From: Actinoplanes italicus
GTDB taxonomy: Bacteria > Actinomycetota > Actinomycetes > Mycobacteriales > Micromonosporaceae
Length of the DNA stretch: 32,096 nt
Assembly: GCF_003001815.1 (NCBI RefSeq)
Contig: NZ_PVMZ01000046.1
Coordinates: 1 to 32,096, forward strand
Direction: 5' to 3'
Shown: positions 9,054-16,050 of the stretch, piece by piece
Layout: each line of letters starts with the position of its first letter
Numbering within the stretch: the stretch's first letter is position 1
Translations under genes and position numbers: made by a program
The notes under the pieces: generated by a model
What the model was told of the DNA's origin: nothing
Databases searched by the model: none
Seen by the model: only the letters and a program-made list of their open reading frames with translations

Positions 9054-9469
9054 GTCCGTACCGAGGTCCGATCATCGTCGATCCTCAGTTGTCAACTGGT
9101 GCCCACACAGACAGTGCGATGTTCGGGCGTTTACGAACAGGTCGGGCAGCCGCAGGCCGCTCCGGGCCAAGGTCGAGAGTCACGCCATGGAGCGATCACA
9201 GCACTCTCCGGAGCGATCGAGGCGCTCCCCTCGATCGAGTGTTTTCGCAGGTGATCGATGGTCTTGGGAGCGCGGCCCCCGAGGCGGAAATGCGTGCCGA
9301 CACCCTGTCGGCAAACTGTCTGACATTGATGCCGGTGGTAACCGTCAAGTTCCTGACAGTAATAAATGGGCACGTTCACGGGGGCTAGATACCTGGCGCA
9401 TGATCGTCCGAGACGGTGTAATAGGTGGGACCGTATCTGACCGCACTGTCTGCGACGTGAGGATTCAAG
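9054..9469 (+). promoter_or_regulatory. Hairpin-rich intergenic leader before the HTH gene
   Basis: This 416-bp gap holds no gene but several inverted repeats: CAGTTG-T-CAACTG at 9086-9098; a 9-bp stem with a 6-base loop at 9214-9237 (CGATCGAGG and its complement); an 8-bp stem with a CCC loop at 9295-9313 (TGCCGACA); and nested arms ACTGTC/GACAGT with TGAC/GTCA inside across 9316-9359. The first may help end ABC-F transcription; the rest lie ahead of the HTH gene and could form a structured 5' leader. GAGG lies 7 bases before the HTH start. No certain promoter was identified. Confidence 0.4.
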
Positions 9470-9697
9470 ATGGCAGCCACTGGCACAGCTACCAGTACTG
9501 AGAAGGGTCGTCGAATCGTCGGTAGCGAGCGGCAGTCGCTCGCCAAGGACCTGGTGAAGCGTTACACCGGCGGAGAGAGCATCCGCGCGCTCGCAGCGTC
9601 CACCGGCCGTTCCTACGGATTCGTGCACCGGGTGCTCACCGAGTCGGGCGTGCAGTTGCGCCAGCGTGGTGGCGCACGCCGCCGTAAGAAGGCGTGA
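9470..9697 (+). CDS. Small helix-turn-helix DNA-binding protein (Rv1473A-like)
   Basis: This 75-residue basic protein has a helix-turn-helix of the resolvase/Hin or MarR-like type at about residues 34-60 (GESIRALAASTGRSYGFVHR), with a charged N-terminal part and an Arg/Lys-rich tail (RGGARRRKKA). Such single-domain proteins are widespread in actinobacteria; in M. tuberculosis Rv1473A lies directly beside the ABC-F gene Rv1473. A regulatory role is inferred from the fold; no target is known. ATG at 9470 has GAGG 7 bases upstream. The TGA overlaps the next gene's GTG as GTGA, so the two are probably translationally coupled. Confidence 0.85.
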   Translation: MAATGTATSTEKGRRIVGSERQSLAKDLVKRYTGGESIRALAASTGRSYGFVHRVLTESGVQLRQRGGARRRKKA

Positions 9698-10485
9698 CGG
9701 CCGGGAACGCCCATCCGGGTTCGACCGACGAGGTAGGCGTTCGCTACGAACAGGACGGGCCGGTCGCGACGGTGACGTTGTGCCGGCCCGACGTTCTCAA
9801 TGCCCAGACTCCGGAGATGTGGACGGAGCTAGGCAGCATTTCCCGGAAATTGCCGGGGGACGTACGGGTCGTCATTGTCCGAGCCGAGGGGCGCGCGTTT
9901 TCCGCGGGCCTGGATCTGTCGGTGGCACGGGGCGACGGCGATTCTTCACTGTCCCGCCTGGCGCAGTTGTCCGCGTCCGAGTGCGCGGATCGGATTGCCG
10001 GGTTCCAGACCGCGTTCACCTGGTTGCGGAGTCCGTCCATTGTGACGATTGCCGCGGTACAAGGACATGCGATCGGGGCCGGCTTCCAGCTTGCGTTGAA
10101 CTGCGACATGAGGATCCTCGCCGACGACGCGCGGTTCTCCATGGCGGAGGTCACACTCGGGCTGGTTCCCGACCTGGGCGGCACCAAACGGCTCACCGAG
10201 CTCGTCGGTCCGTCCCGGGCACTGGAGATCTGCGTGACCGGGCGGCGCATCGCCGCCGACGAGGCGGACCGGATGGGGCTGGCGACAGCCGTGGTACCCC
10301 GGGCCGGACTCGACGGGGCGGTCGCGGAGCTGGCTGCCGCGGTGCTGGCGGCGGACAGGGGCGCGGTCGGCGAGATCAAGGCCCTGCTGGCGGGTGCGTC
10401 CCTACGGTCGTACGCGGAGCAGGACCGGGCCGAGCGCGAGGCCCAGACACGGCGGCTCAGCGAATTGCTGGGCTCGGGGGAGTAG
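9694..10485 (+). CDS. Enoyl-CoA hydratase/isomerase family protein (crotonase)
   Basis: This 263-residue protein has the crotonase fold. The first oxyanion-hole segment is FSAGLDL (residues 69-75) and the second is HAIGAGFQLALNCD (125-138). Where classical hydratases have two catalytic glutamates, this one has Gln132 at the first position and Glu152 (SMAEVTLGL) at the second, followed by an Asp (VPDLGGT). It may therefore be an isomerase or a different crotonase rather than a standard hydratase. Any fatty-acid role is by family only. Synteny suggests it corresponds to M. tuberculosis echA12. Its GTG start overlaps the HTH stop codon by 4 bp. Confidence 0.88.
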   Translation: MTAGNAHPGSTDEVGVRYEQDGPVATVTLCRPDVLNAQTPEMWTELGSISRKLPGDVRVVIVRAEGRAFSAGLDLSVARGDGDSSLSRLAQLSASECADRIAGFQTAFTWLRSPSIVTIAAVQGHAIGAGFQLALNCDMRILADDARFSMAEVTLGLVPDLGGTKRLTELVGPSRALEICVTGRRIAADEADRMGLATAVVPRAGLDGAVAELAAAVLAADRGAVGEIKALLAGASLRSYAEQDRAEREAQTRRLSELLGSGE

Positions 10486-10486
10486 A

Positions 10487-10560
10487 TCACCTCCCGGGAT
10501 TGTCGTACCCACGAGGCAGACTTTCTCCAACTGCCCCGTCGAACGGCACCCGGGAGGTGA
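10487..10560 (+). promoter_or_regulatory. 12-bp inverted repeat sequestering the ABC exporter ribosome binding site
   Basis: TCACCTCCCGGG (10487-10498) is the exact reverse complement of CCCGGGAGGTGA (10549-10560). The right arm contains the complete Shine-Dalgarno sequence GGGAGGTGA, one base before the ATG at 10562. The 50-nt spacer includes an inner GGCAG/CTGCC stem (10515-10536). In mRNA the long stem would block ribosome binding. The left arm begins right after the crotonase stop codon, so a ribosome finishing that gene could disturb the structure. This is a candidate translational switch; no ligand class is recognised. Confidence 0.6.
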
Positions 10561-10561
10561 C

Positions 10562-12427
10562 ATGTCCAGCTGGAGTGTCCTGCGGTCGATCCAGAACGCG
10601 GACCGGGTCAACGAGCATCGGGTACGCAAGGGCGTGTCCCGGCGGATCGTCCGGTTCGCCGGGCCGTATCGTCGCGACATCGCGGTGTTCCTGCTGACCG
10701 TGGTGCTCGCCGCCGGGATCGGGGTGGCCACGCCACTGCTCGCCGGTGAGGTCATCAACGCGATCACCGCGGGTGGCTCCGGTGCGGCCGGGGCTGTGGT
10801 GCGGATCGCGCTGGTGATCGCCGGGCTCGCGGTCGCCGACGCCCTGCTGTCACTCGCCCAGCGGTGGTATTCGGCACGCATCGGCGAGGGCATCATCCTC
10901 GACCTGCGGACCCGGGTCTACGACCACGTGCAGCGCATGCCGCTGCAGTTCTTCGCGCGCACCCAGACCGGCGCCCTCGTCAGCCGGCTCAACAACGACG
11001 TCGTCGGCGCCCAGCGGGCCTTCACGTCGACACTGTCCGGTGTGGTCAGCAACGTCATCCAGCTGGCGCTCACGGCCGCCGTGATGTTCACCCTGTCCTG
11101 GCAGATCACCGCGCTGTCGCTGCTGCTCCTGCCGGTGTTCATCGTGCCCGCCCGCCGGGTGGGGAAACGGCTCGCCGAGATCACCCGCGAGTCGTACGAC
11201 CTGGACGCCAAGATGAACGCGACGATGACCGAGCGGTTCAACGTCTCCGGCGCCCTGCTGGTCAAACTGTTCGGCCGTCCCGACAACGAGGCGGCCCGGT
11301 TCGGCGAGCGCGCCTCCCGGGTCCGCGACATCGGTGTCCAGCAGGCGATGTACTCCCGCACGTTCTTTGTGGCGATGTTGCTCGTCGCCTCCCTCGCGCA
11401 GGCGCTGACGTACGGTTTGGGCGGCTGGCTCGCGGTCCGCGGCAACGTCTCGGCCGGCACCGTCGTCACCCTGGCCCTGCTGCTCACCCGGCTCTACGGG
11501 CCGCTCACGGCGCTCAGCAACGTCCGGGTCGACGTGATGAGCGCGCTGGTCTCGTTCGACCGGGTCTTCGAGGTGCTCGACCTGAAACCGGGCATCGCCG
11601 AGAAACCCGATGCCGTCCCGGTCCCGGCCGGGTCGGGGCGGATCGAGTTCCGTGACGTGCGGTTCCGGTATCCCAGCGCCGACCAGGTCTCGCTCGCCAC
11701 CCTCGAGGACGTGAGCACCCTCGACCGCACGGAGCAGGAGGAGGTGCTCACCGGCCTCGACTTCACCGTCGAGCCGGGCCAGATGGTCGCGCTCGTCGGG
11801 CCGTCCGGCGCCGGCAAGTCGACCACGTCGATGCTGGTCTCCCGGGTCTACGACGTAACCGGCGGGACGGTCCTGGTCGGCGGGGTCGACGTCCGCGACG
11901 CGACCCTGGAGTCGCTGCGCGACACTGTCGGCGTCGTCACCCAGGACTCACATCTCTTCCACGAGACGATCGCCGACAACCTGCGCTACGCCCGGCCCGG
12001 CGCCACCGAGGAGCAGATGTGGGAGGCCCTCACCGGAGCACGGATCGCCGCTCTGGTCCGAGCCCTGCCCGACGGGCTGGACACGGTGGTGGGCGAGCGC
12101 GGCTACCGGTTCTCCGGCGGCGAGAAACAACGCCTCGCCATCGCCCGCCTGCTGCTCAAACAGCCGTCGATCGTGATCCTCGACGAGGCCACCGCACACC
12201 TGGACAGCGAATCCGAGGCGGCCGTGCAGCGGGCCCTCGCCGAGGCGCTGCGCGGGCGGACCGCGCTCGTCATCGCGCACCGCCTCTCCACGATCCGGGA
12301 GGCCGACCAGATCCTGGTGCTCGACAAGGGACGGATCGTCGAGCGAGGCCGTCACGAGGAGCTGATCGGCGCGGGCGGCCTCTACGCTTCGCTGTATCGG
12401 ACCCAGTTCACGGAAGCGGTGATCTGA
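10562..12427 (+). CDS. ABC exporter, fused membrane and ATPase domains
   Basis: This 621-residue half-transporter has an N-terminal six-helix exporter domain (about residues 35-330) followed by an ATPase domain, and should work as a dimer in the membrane. The ATPase shows Walker A GPSGAGKST (about 413), signature FSGGEKQRLAIARL (about 518), Walker B IVILDEATA (about 537) and the H-loop IAHRLS (about 570). A short charged insert (STLDRTEQEEV) lies between the first strand pair of the ATPase domain and Walker A. It resembles multidrug or lipid exporters of the MsbA/LmrA class; the cargo is unknown. ATG 10562 was chosen over longer in-frame starts because GGGAGGTGA directly precedes it. It is followed by a one-base-overlapping small gene. 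Confidence 0.9.
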   Translation: MSSWSVLRSIQNADRVNEHRVRKGVSRRIVRFAGPYRRDIAVFLLTVVLAAGIGVATPLLAGEVINAITAGGSGAAGAVVRIALVIAGLAVADALLSLAQRWYSARIGEGIILDLRTRVYDHVQRMPLQFFARTQTGALVSRLNNDVVGAQRAFTSTLSGVVSNVIQLALTAAVMFTLSWQITALSLLLLPVFIVPARRVGKRLAEITRESYDLDAKMNATMTERFNVSGALLVKLFGRPDNEAARFGERASRVRDIGVQQAMYSRTFFVAMLLVASLAQALTYGLGGWLAVRGNVSAGTVVTLALLLTRLYGPLTALSNVRVDVMSALVSFDRVFEVLDLKPGIAEKPDAVPVPAGSGRIEFRDVRFRYPSADQVSLATLEDVSTLDRTEQEEVLTGLDFTVEPGQMVALVGPSGAGKSTTSMLVSRVYDVTGGTVLVGGVDVRDATLESLRDTVGVVTQDSHLFHETIADNLRYARPGATEEQMWEALTGARIAALVRALPDGLDTVVGERGYRFSGGEKQRLAIARLLLKQPSIVILDEATAHLDSESEAAVQRALAEALRGRTALVIAHRLSTIREADQILVLDKGRIVERGRHEELIGAGGLYASLYRTQFTEAVI

Positions 12428-12642
12428 TGGGCTACCTCTTCACCCTCGCGGGCCTCGCCGTCGTCTGCCTGTTCCTGCTCCGGTTCGCCGTCTGGGCCCG
12501 TCGCAAGGGAGTCGGCGGAGGCCTGATGGGCCCGATCGACGAGGCCTGGCACCCGTCGGCCGACCGTTTCCGGCGCGAGATCGCCACGCACGAGGAGCGT
12601 GTCCTGCCACCACGCCCCGGCGACGACCGCGACCGACCATGA
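12427..12642 (+). CDS. Small single-pass membrane protein
   Basis: This 71-residue protein has one hydrophobic helix at about residues 3-22 (LFTLAGLAVVCLFLLRFAV) followed by a basic segment and a charged C-terminal half. It matches no family I recognise. Its ATG shares one base with the stop codon of the ABC exporter (TGATG), so it is almost certainly translated with it and may be an accessory subunit of the transporter; that is an inference from arrangement. It ends before a repeat-rich spacer. Confidence 0.7.
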   Translation: MGYLFTLAGLAVVCLFLLRFAVWARRKGVGGGLMGPIDEAWHPSADRFRREIATHEERVLPPRPGDDRDRP

Positions 12643-12675
12643 CCGTGGCCCATCCCTCCGCCTGCCCACCCCGCC

Positions 12676-12775
12676 GTCCCGGCCGCTGCCGTCCGTCCGG
12701 CCCTCGACTGTCCCGGCCGCTGCCGTCCGTCCGGCCTTGACTGTCCCGGCCGCTGCCGTGCGGCCGCTCGGCCGT
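12676..12775. repeat. 33-34-bp tandem repeat, about 3 copies
   Basis: Units beginning with GTCCCGGCCGCTGCCGT start at 12676, 12710 and 12743, with the third diverging after about 17 bp. The array lies in the 272-bp spacer between the small membrane protein and the RidA-like gene. It encodes nothing recognisable. The remainder of the spacer up to the promoter shows no further feature. Confidence 0.75.
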
Positions 12776-12902
12776 CTGGCGTCCGGCTATTCGATCGCAG
12801 GTCGTCCGGCAGTCTGGCCCCTGGACCGCTGCTCGGTCGGCCGTCTGCGGGGTGGGTGTCCCGTCCGAACGTAAACCGGATGTCCACTGTGTAGCTGATC
12901 GT

Positions 12903-12908
12903 TAGCCT
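12903..12908 (+). promoter_or_regulatory. -10 hexamer TAGCCT of the RidA-like gene
   Basis: TAGCCT is followed by CGGCGG and the ATG at 12915, the same six-base spacing as several other starts. A -35 is not obvious. Confidence 0.45.
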
Positions 12909-12914
12909 CGGCGG

Positions 12915-13301
12915 ATGGAGATGGTTGCGCACAACCCGACGGACGGCGTCTATCCGGCCACCAGTGACTACGTGCATGCCATGGAGGTTCGCGGCGCTCA
13001 GCGGACGCTCTACATCTCGGGGACTATGGGCCTCGATCGCTCCGGGAAGCCCGGCGAGACGCTCAGCGAACAGCTCGTGCTCATATGGGACAACATCCGG
13101 GCCATCCTCGCCTCGGCCGGGATGACGGTGGACAACGTCGTCCGGCAGACCAGCTATCTCCGGGACGTGTCCTATGCCGAGGAGAACGCGGCCGCCCGTG
13201 TCGCAGCGCTCGGCGGCCGTTCCATCCCGACCACGGCTGTCGTCGTGCAGACGCTGGAGAGAAACTGGCTGATCGAGCTGGAGATCATCGCCGCCGCCTG
13301 A
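12915..13301 (+). CDS. RidA family protein (YjgF/YER057c/UK114)
   Basis: This 128-residue cytoplasmic protein belongs to the Rid family. Canonical RidA enzymes hydrolyse reactive enamine or imine intermediates released by PLP enzymes. The sequence follows the family: YISGTMGLD near residue 33, the helix SEQLVLIWDNIRAILASAGM, and VVRQTSYLRDVSYAEEN leading to the C-terminal strand. The conserved arginine of canonical RidA, expected in a (Y/V)R-like position of the penultimate region, is not obvious, so it may belong to a Rid1-Rid7 subgroup with a different substrate. The ATG follows a TAGCCT -10 by six bases. Confidence 0.85.
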   Translation: MEMVAHNPTDGVYPATSDYVHAMEVRGAQRTLYISGTMGLDRSGKPGETLSEQLVLIWDNIRAILASAGMTVDNVVRQTSYLRDVSYAEENAAARVAALGGRSIPTTAVVVQTLERNWLIELEIIAAA

Positions 13302-13418
13302 GTCCGCCGCCCGACCCGACGCGGGCTGCGGCCTGAGCCCGCCGCCCGAGCCCGCCGTCCACGGCTGCTGTCTAGGGCCGCCGCCCGGGTCCGCTGTTCA
13401 GGCCCGCCGACGGGGTCG

Positions 13419-13485
13419 TGTCGACCTTGGATGTTGATTGCCGCCCTAGAGCTGCCCAAATAGGACTTAACATTCAAGGTCGACA
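13419..13485. repeat. 17-bp inverted repeat with 33-bp spacer
   Basis: TGTCGACCTTGGATGTT (13419-13435) and AACATTCAAGGTCGACA (13469-13485) are reverse complements at 16 of 17 positions. The interior is AT-richer than its surroundings. The right arm contains TTCAAGGT, which also begins the units of the nearby 32-bp array. It could be a small mobile repeat or a bidirectional transcription end; no T-tract is present. Confidence 0.8.
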
Positions 13486-13520
13486 TTGCCTCCCGGATGC
13501 TGGACATTCGTGCGGGCCAG

Positions 13521-13550
13521 AAAGTCTCCGGCCAGAAAGTCTCCGGCCAG
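13521..13550. repeat. 15-bp direct repeat, two copies
   Basis: AAAGTCTCCGGCCAG occurs twice in tandem (13521-13535 and 13536-13550), preceded by a further GGCCAG. Confidence 0.85.
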
Positions 13551-13590
13551 GGAGACAACCACCGTCCACGATCGATGCGCGGGAACGAGC

Positions 13591-13707
13591 GTTCAAGGTC
13601 CGTCCGGTGCGGCGCCGCGAGTGTTCAAGGTGTATCCGGTGCGGCGCCGTGAGTGTTCAAGGAGTATCCGGTGCGGCGCTACGAGCGCCCAAGATCCACT
13701 CGGTGTG
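13591..13707. repeat. 32-bp tandem repeat, 3.6 copies
   Basis: Units start at 13591, 13623, 13655 and 13687. The consensus opens with GTTCAAGG, continues TATCCGGTGCGGCGCCG and ends GAGT; the fourth copy is partial and diverged. Each full unit holds a GGCGCC-type palindrome. Confidence 0.85.
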
Positions 13708-13767
13708 ACAACGAATGTCCGCGATCGGGGCAGCGCTCTCTGCGACGGCCCGGAATCAGGTTCGGGG

Positions 13768-14358
13768 TCAAGGGCGGGCGGCTGCGCGGAGGGCGGCGAA
13801 CTCGGTGATCAGGGCGGGGAGCTGGAAGTGGGCGTTCAAGCCGCTCGGGTTCGGGAGGACCCAGACCGGGACACCGGCGATCTGTTCGTCCTGCGGGCCC
13901 AGGCGTGCCTTTGGGCGGCCGAAGGCGGCGCGGTAGGCGGTCACCCCGAGCACCGCCAGGTAGCGCGGACGCAACCGGCCCACTCGTTCCGCCAGCCGGG
14001 CGCCGCCCGCCACGTACTCCTCCGGTGACAACTCGTCGGCGCGGGCGGTGGCGCGTTCCACGACGTTGGTGATACCCAGGCCCAGCGCGGGCAGGAGGTG
14101 CTGCTCGGAGGGGCGCAGCAGACGATCGGTGAAACCGGCACCGTGCAGCGCGGGCCAGAACCTGTTGCCTGGGCGGGCGAAGTGATGGCCGGTCGCGGCC
14201 GAGTACAGGCTCGGATTGATGCCGGAGAACAGCACCAGCAGATCCGGGCCGGTCACGTCCGGGACGGTGCGGTCGGAGGCTGCCGCGACCTCTTCGGCGC
14301 TTGGCCGGCGTACCGCAGCAGATCTTGTGGGGTTGGGGTCGACCGGGACCGGAGGCAT
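13768..14358 (-). CDS. mug: Mismatch-specific uracil/thymine DNA glycosylase (Mug/TDG-like)
   Basis: This 196-residue protein resembles the Mug/TDG branch of the uracil-DNA glycosylase superfamily, which removes uracil or thymine from G:U and G:T mismatches. The active-site motif GINPS follows LLVLFS at about residues 48-57, with the family's conserved Asn and Pro. The second motif, NPSGLN, is near residue 175 and includes the loop that inserts into DNA. FARPGNRFWPALHGAGF in between is also typical. The start was placed at ATG 14358; GTG at 14367, with AGGCGG upstream, is an alternative that adds three residues. It is convergent with the RidA-like gene across a repeat-rich spacer. Confidence 0.87.
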   Translation of the reverse strand: MPPVPVDPNPTRSAAVRRPSAEEVAAASDRTVPDVTGPDLLVLFSGINPSLYSAATGHHFARPGNRFWPALHGAGFTDRLLRPSEQHLLPALGLGITNVVERATARADELSPEEYVAGGARLAERVGRLRPRYLAVLGVTAYRAAFGRPKARLGPQDEQIAGVPVWVLPNPSGLNAHFQLPALITEFAALRAAARP

Positions 14359-14453
14359 GGCCGCCACGTGCCCGCCTGGAGCGAGACGCGCTGACCGCCC
14401 CGCCGTCTGTGGATGGGCGGCGGATGAGCCCCGAGAGGGCGGCGGCGGGTGGG

Positions 14454-15215
14454 TCACAGGGTGCGGAGGGCGCCGCCGTCGACCGCGACCGCCACGCCGG
14501 TCACGTAACTCGCCGCCGGGGAGAGGAGGAAGGCGGCGACGCGGCCGAACTCCGTGGGCTCGCCGATGCGGCGGAGGGGGACGCCGGCCGCGACCGATTC
14601 GGCGGCGGCGACCGGGTCGGCGGCTGCCTCGAACAGCTCTCGGCTGCGGTCGGTCATGAACCGGCCGGGCAGGATGCTCAGCACCCGGATGCCGCGCGCG
14701 CCGAACTCGTCGGCCATGTCCTTCGCCACCATCGCGAGGCCGGGACGGAAACCGTTGGACAGGCCGAGCCCGGCCAGCGGCGTCTTCACCGAGGTGGACA
14801 GCACCAGCCCGATCGCGCCGCCTTCCGGCAGCGCCGACGCGAAGGTCCGGGCCGCCCGCACCGAACCGAGGAACACCGTCTCGAACGCGCTCGTCCACTG
14901 GTCGTCGCTCATGCTCGACGCGGTGCCCGGCGCCGGGCCGCCCACCGAGACCAGAGCGCCGTCCAGCCGGCCGAAGCGTTCCTGCGCGGAGTGCACCAGC
15001 TCGCGCGGCGTGCTCGGATCGGACAGGTCGGCGGTCACACCCAGAACGTGGTCGGGGCCGCCCAGCGCGGCGACCGCCTCGGCGACCCGATCGCCGTCGC
15101 GGGAGGAGATCACCACCCGGGCGCCGTCGCCGACCAGCGCCTGCGCCGTGGCGAACCCGAGCCCGCGGGAGGCTCCGGTGAGGATGAAGACACGATCAGC
15201 GAGCCCGAGATCCAT
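14454..15215 (-). CDS. SDR family oxidoreductase lacking the catalytic tyrosine
   Basis: This 253-residue protein has the short-chain dehydrogenase Rossmann fold: TGASRGLG (residues 13-20) for NAD(P) binding, Asp63-Leu64 after strand 4 and a C-terminal TGVAVAVDGG. The usual NNAG motif is replaced by VSVGGP (about 90-94). The conserved Ser is present at about 140-142 (LSTS) and Lys165 is present, but the Tyr expected four residues before the Lys is Ala161; the region reads LSNGFRPG. It thus belongs to an atypical SDR subgroup whose activity is uncertain. ATG 15215 has AGGA 8 bases upstream. Its start overlaps the end of the XRE regulator gene by 20 bp, so the two form an operon. Confidence 0.87.
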   Translation of the reverse strand: MDLGLADRVFILTGASRGLGFATAQALVGDGARVVISSRDGDRVAEAVAALGGPDHVLGVTADLSDPSTPRELVHSAQERFGRLDGALVSVGGPAPGTASSMSDDQWTSAFETVFLGSVRAARTFASALPEGGAIGLVLSTSVKTPLAGLGLSNGFRPGLAMVAKDMADEFGARGIRVLSILPGRFMTDRSRELFEAAADPVAAAESVAAGVPLRRIGEPTEFGRVAAFLLSPAASYVTGVAVAVDGGALRTL

Positions 15216-15975
15216 ACCCCGATCCTGCCACCCCACGGTGCAACGCGTTCGCCGTGGCCGCGTCGGCGGGCAGGAACGCCTCGATGGCGAGCTCGGACAG
15301 GGTCACGTCGCGCGGGGTGCCGAGCACGGTCGTGATGCTGAAGAACTCCAGGGCGTCGATGTGCAGCGGGACCACGAGGCCGTCCGGACGGGCCGCGACC
15401 CCGCCACCGGGATATCCGGCCAGCTCCGTGCGCAGCGCGCGTAGCACCGGGTCGCCGGTCGCGGCGGCCTGCCGGTCGAGGCGGTGCAGGATGTGCGTAC
15501 GCCATTCGGGAAGATTGCGGATCCGCGGCGCCATGCCGGCCGGGTGCAGTGCCAGACGCAGGACGTTGACCGGCGGGGCCAGCAGGTCGGCGGAGCACCC
15601 CACGGTGAACAGCGCCACCCCGTCGTTGGCGTCGACCATCGTCCAGTGGCGATCCACCAGCACGGCCGGATGGGGCGAGTGCCCGGCCAGCACGTTGCGC
15701 AGCGCCGTGAGCACGTCGGCCAGCGACGGTCCGTCCAACTCGGACTCGGGGTAGGCGGGTGCGTATCCGCCGGCCAGGAGCAGCTCGTTGCGGGCCCGCA
15801 GCGGTACGTCGAGCTCCTCGGCCAGGCGCAGCAGCATCTGCCGGGTCGGCCGCGACCGCCCGGTCTCCACGAACGACAGATGCCGGGTCGACACCCCGGA
15901 CCGGCCGGAGAGGTCGAGCTGGCTCATCCGCCGCGTGTCCCGCCAGCCGCGCAGCAGTCTGCCCACGTCGCTCAT
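15196..15975 (-). CDS. XRE family regulator with MmyB-like ligand-binding domain
   Basis: This 259-residue regulator has an N-terminal XRE helix-turn-helix (about residues 5-62, including MSQLDLSGRSGVSTRHLSFVE) followed by an MmyB-like domain (about 90-250) of PAS-like fold. In this family the domain is thought to bind a fatty acid or similar hydrophobic ligand, and the genes often lie beside short-chain dehydrogenases, as here. It overlaps the next SDR gene by 20 bp. The ATG follows a TACGCT -10 by six bases, and a perfect ATTACCC palindrome lies 35 bp upstream of the start, so autoregulation is likely. Control of the SDR gene with it in one transcript is inferred. Confidence 0.88.
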   Translation of the reverse strand: MSDVGRLLRGWRDTRRMSQLDLSGRSGVSTRHLSFVETGRSRPTRQMLLRLAEELDVPLRARNELLLAGGYAPAYPESELDGPSLADVLTALRNVLAGHSPHPAVLVDRHWTMVDANDGVALFTVGCSADLLAPPVNVLRLALHPAGMAPRIRNLPEWRTHILHRLDRQAAATGDPVLRALRTELAGYPGGGVAARPDGLVVPLHIDALEFFSITTVLGTPRDVTLSELAIEAFLPADAATANALHRGVAGSGYGSRAR

Positions 15976-15981
15976 TCCGGC

Positions 15982-15987
15982 AGCGTA
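15982..15987 (-). promoter_or_regulatory. -10 hexamer TACGCT of the XRE/MmyB regulator
   Basis: On the minus strand TACGCT is followed by GCCGGA and the ATG at 15975. TGGCAG 18 bp upstream could act as a -35 and lies next to the palindromic operator. Confidence 0.45.
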
Positions 15988-16010
15988 GGCAGCCGCACGG
16001 TGCCGCTGCC

Positions 16011-16027
16011 ATTACCCGCGGGGTAAT
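16011..16027. promoter_or_regulatory. Palindromic operator ATTACCC-GCG-GGGTAAT
   Basis: The 17-bp sequence has perfect 7-bp arms around GCG. It lies 35 bp upstream of the XRE/MmyB start, adjoining the presumed -35, and is AT-rich at its ends in a very GC-rich setting. It is the natural candidate binding site for the regulator encoded next to it. Confidence 0.6.
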
Positions 16028-16050
16028 CGGCGGCGTTACCGGCCCGGTCG

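Larger units (their letters stand above)
13302..13767. other. Repeat-rich intergenic spacer
   Basis: These 466 bp between the RidA-like gene and the convergent glycosylase contain no convincing gene. From left to right there are CCGCC-rich degenerate repeats (13302-13410), a long inverted repeat (13419-13485), a 15-bp direct repeat (13521-13550) and a 32-bp tandem array (13591-13707), each listed separately. Frames that cross this region translate the repeats and are not credible proteins. Confidence 0.6.
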
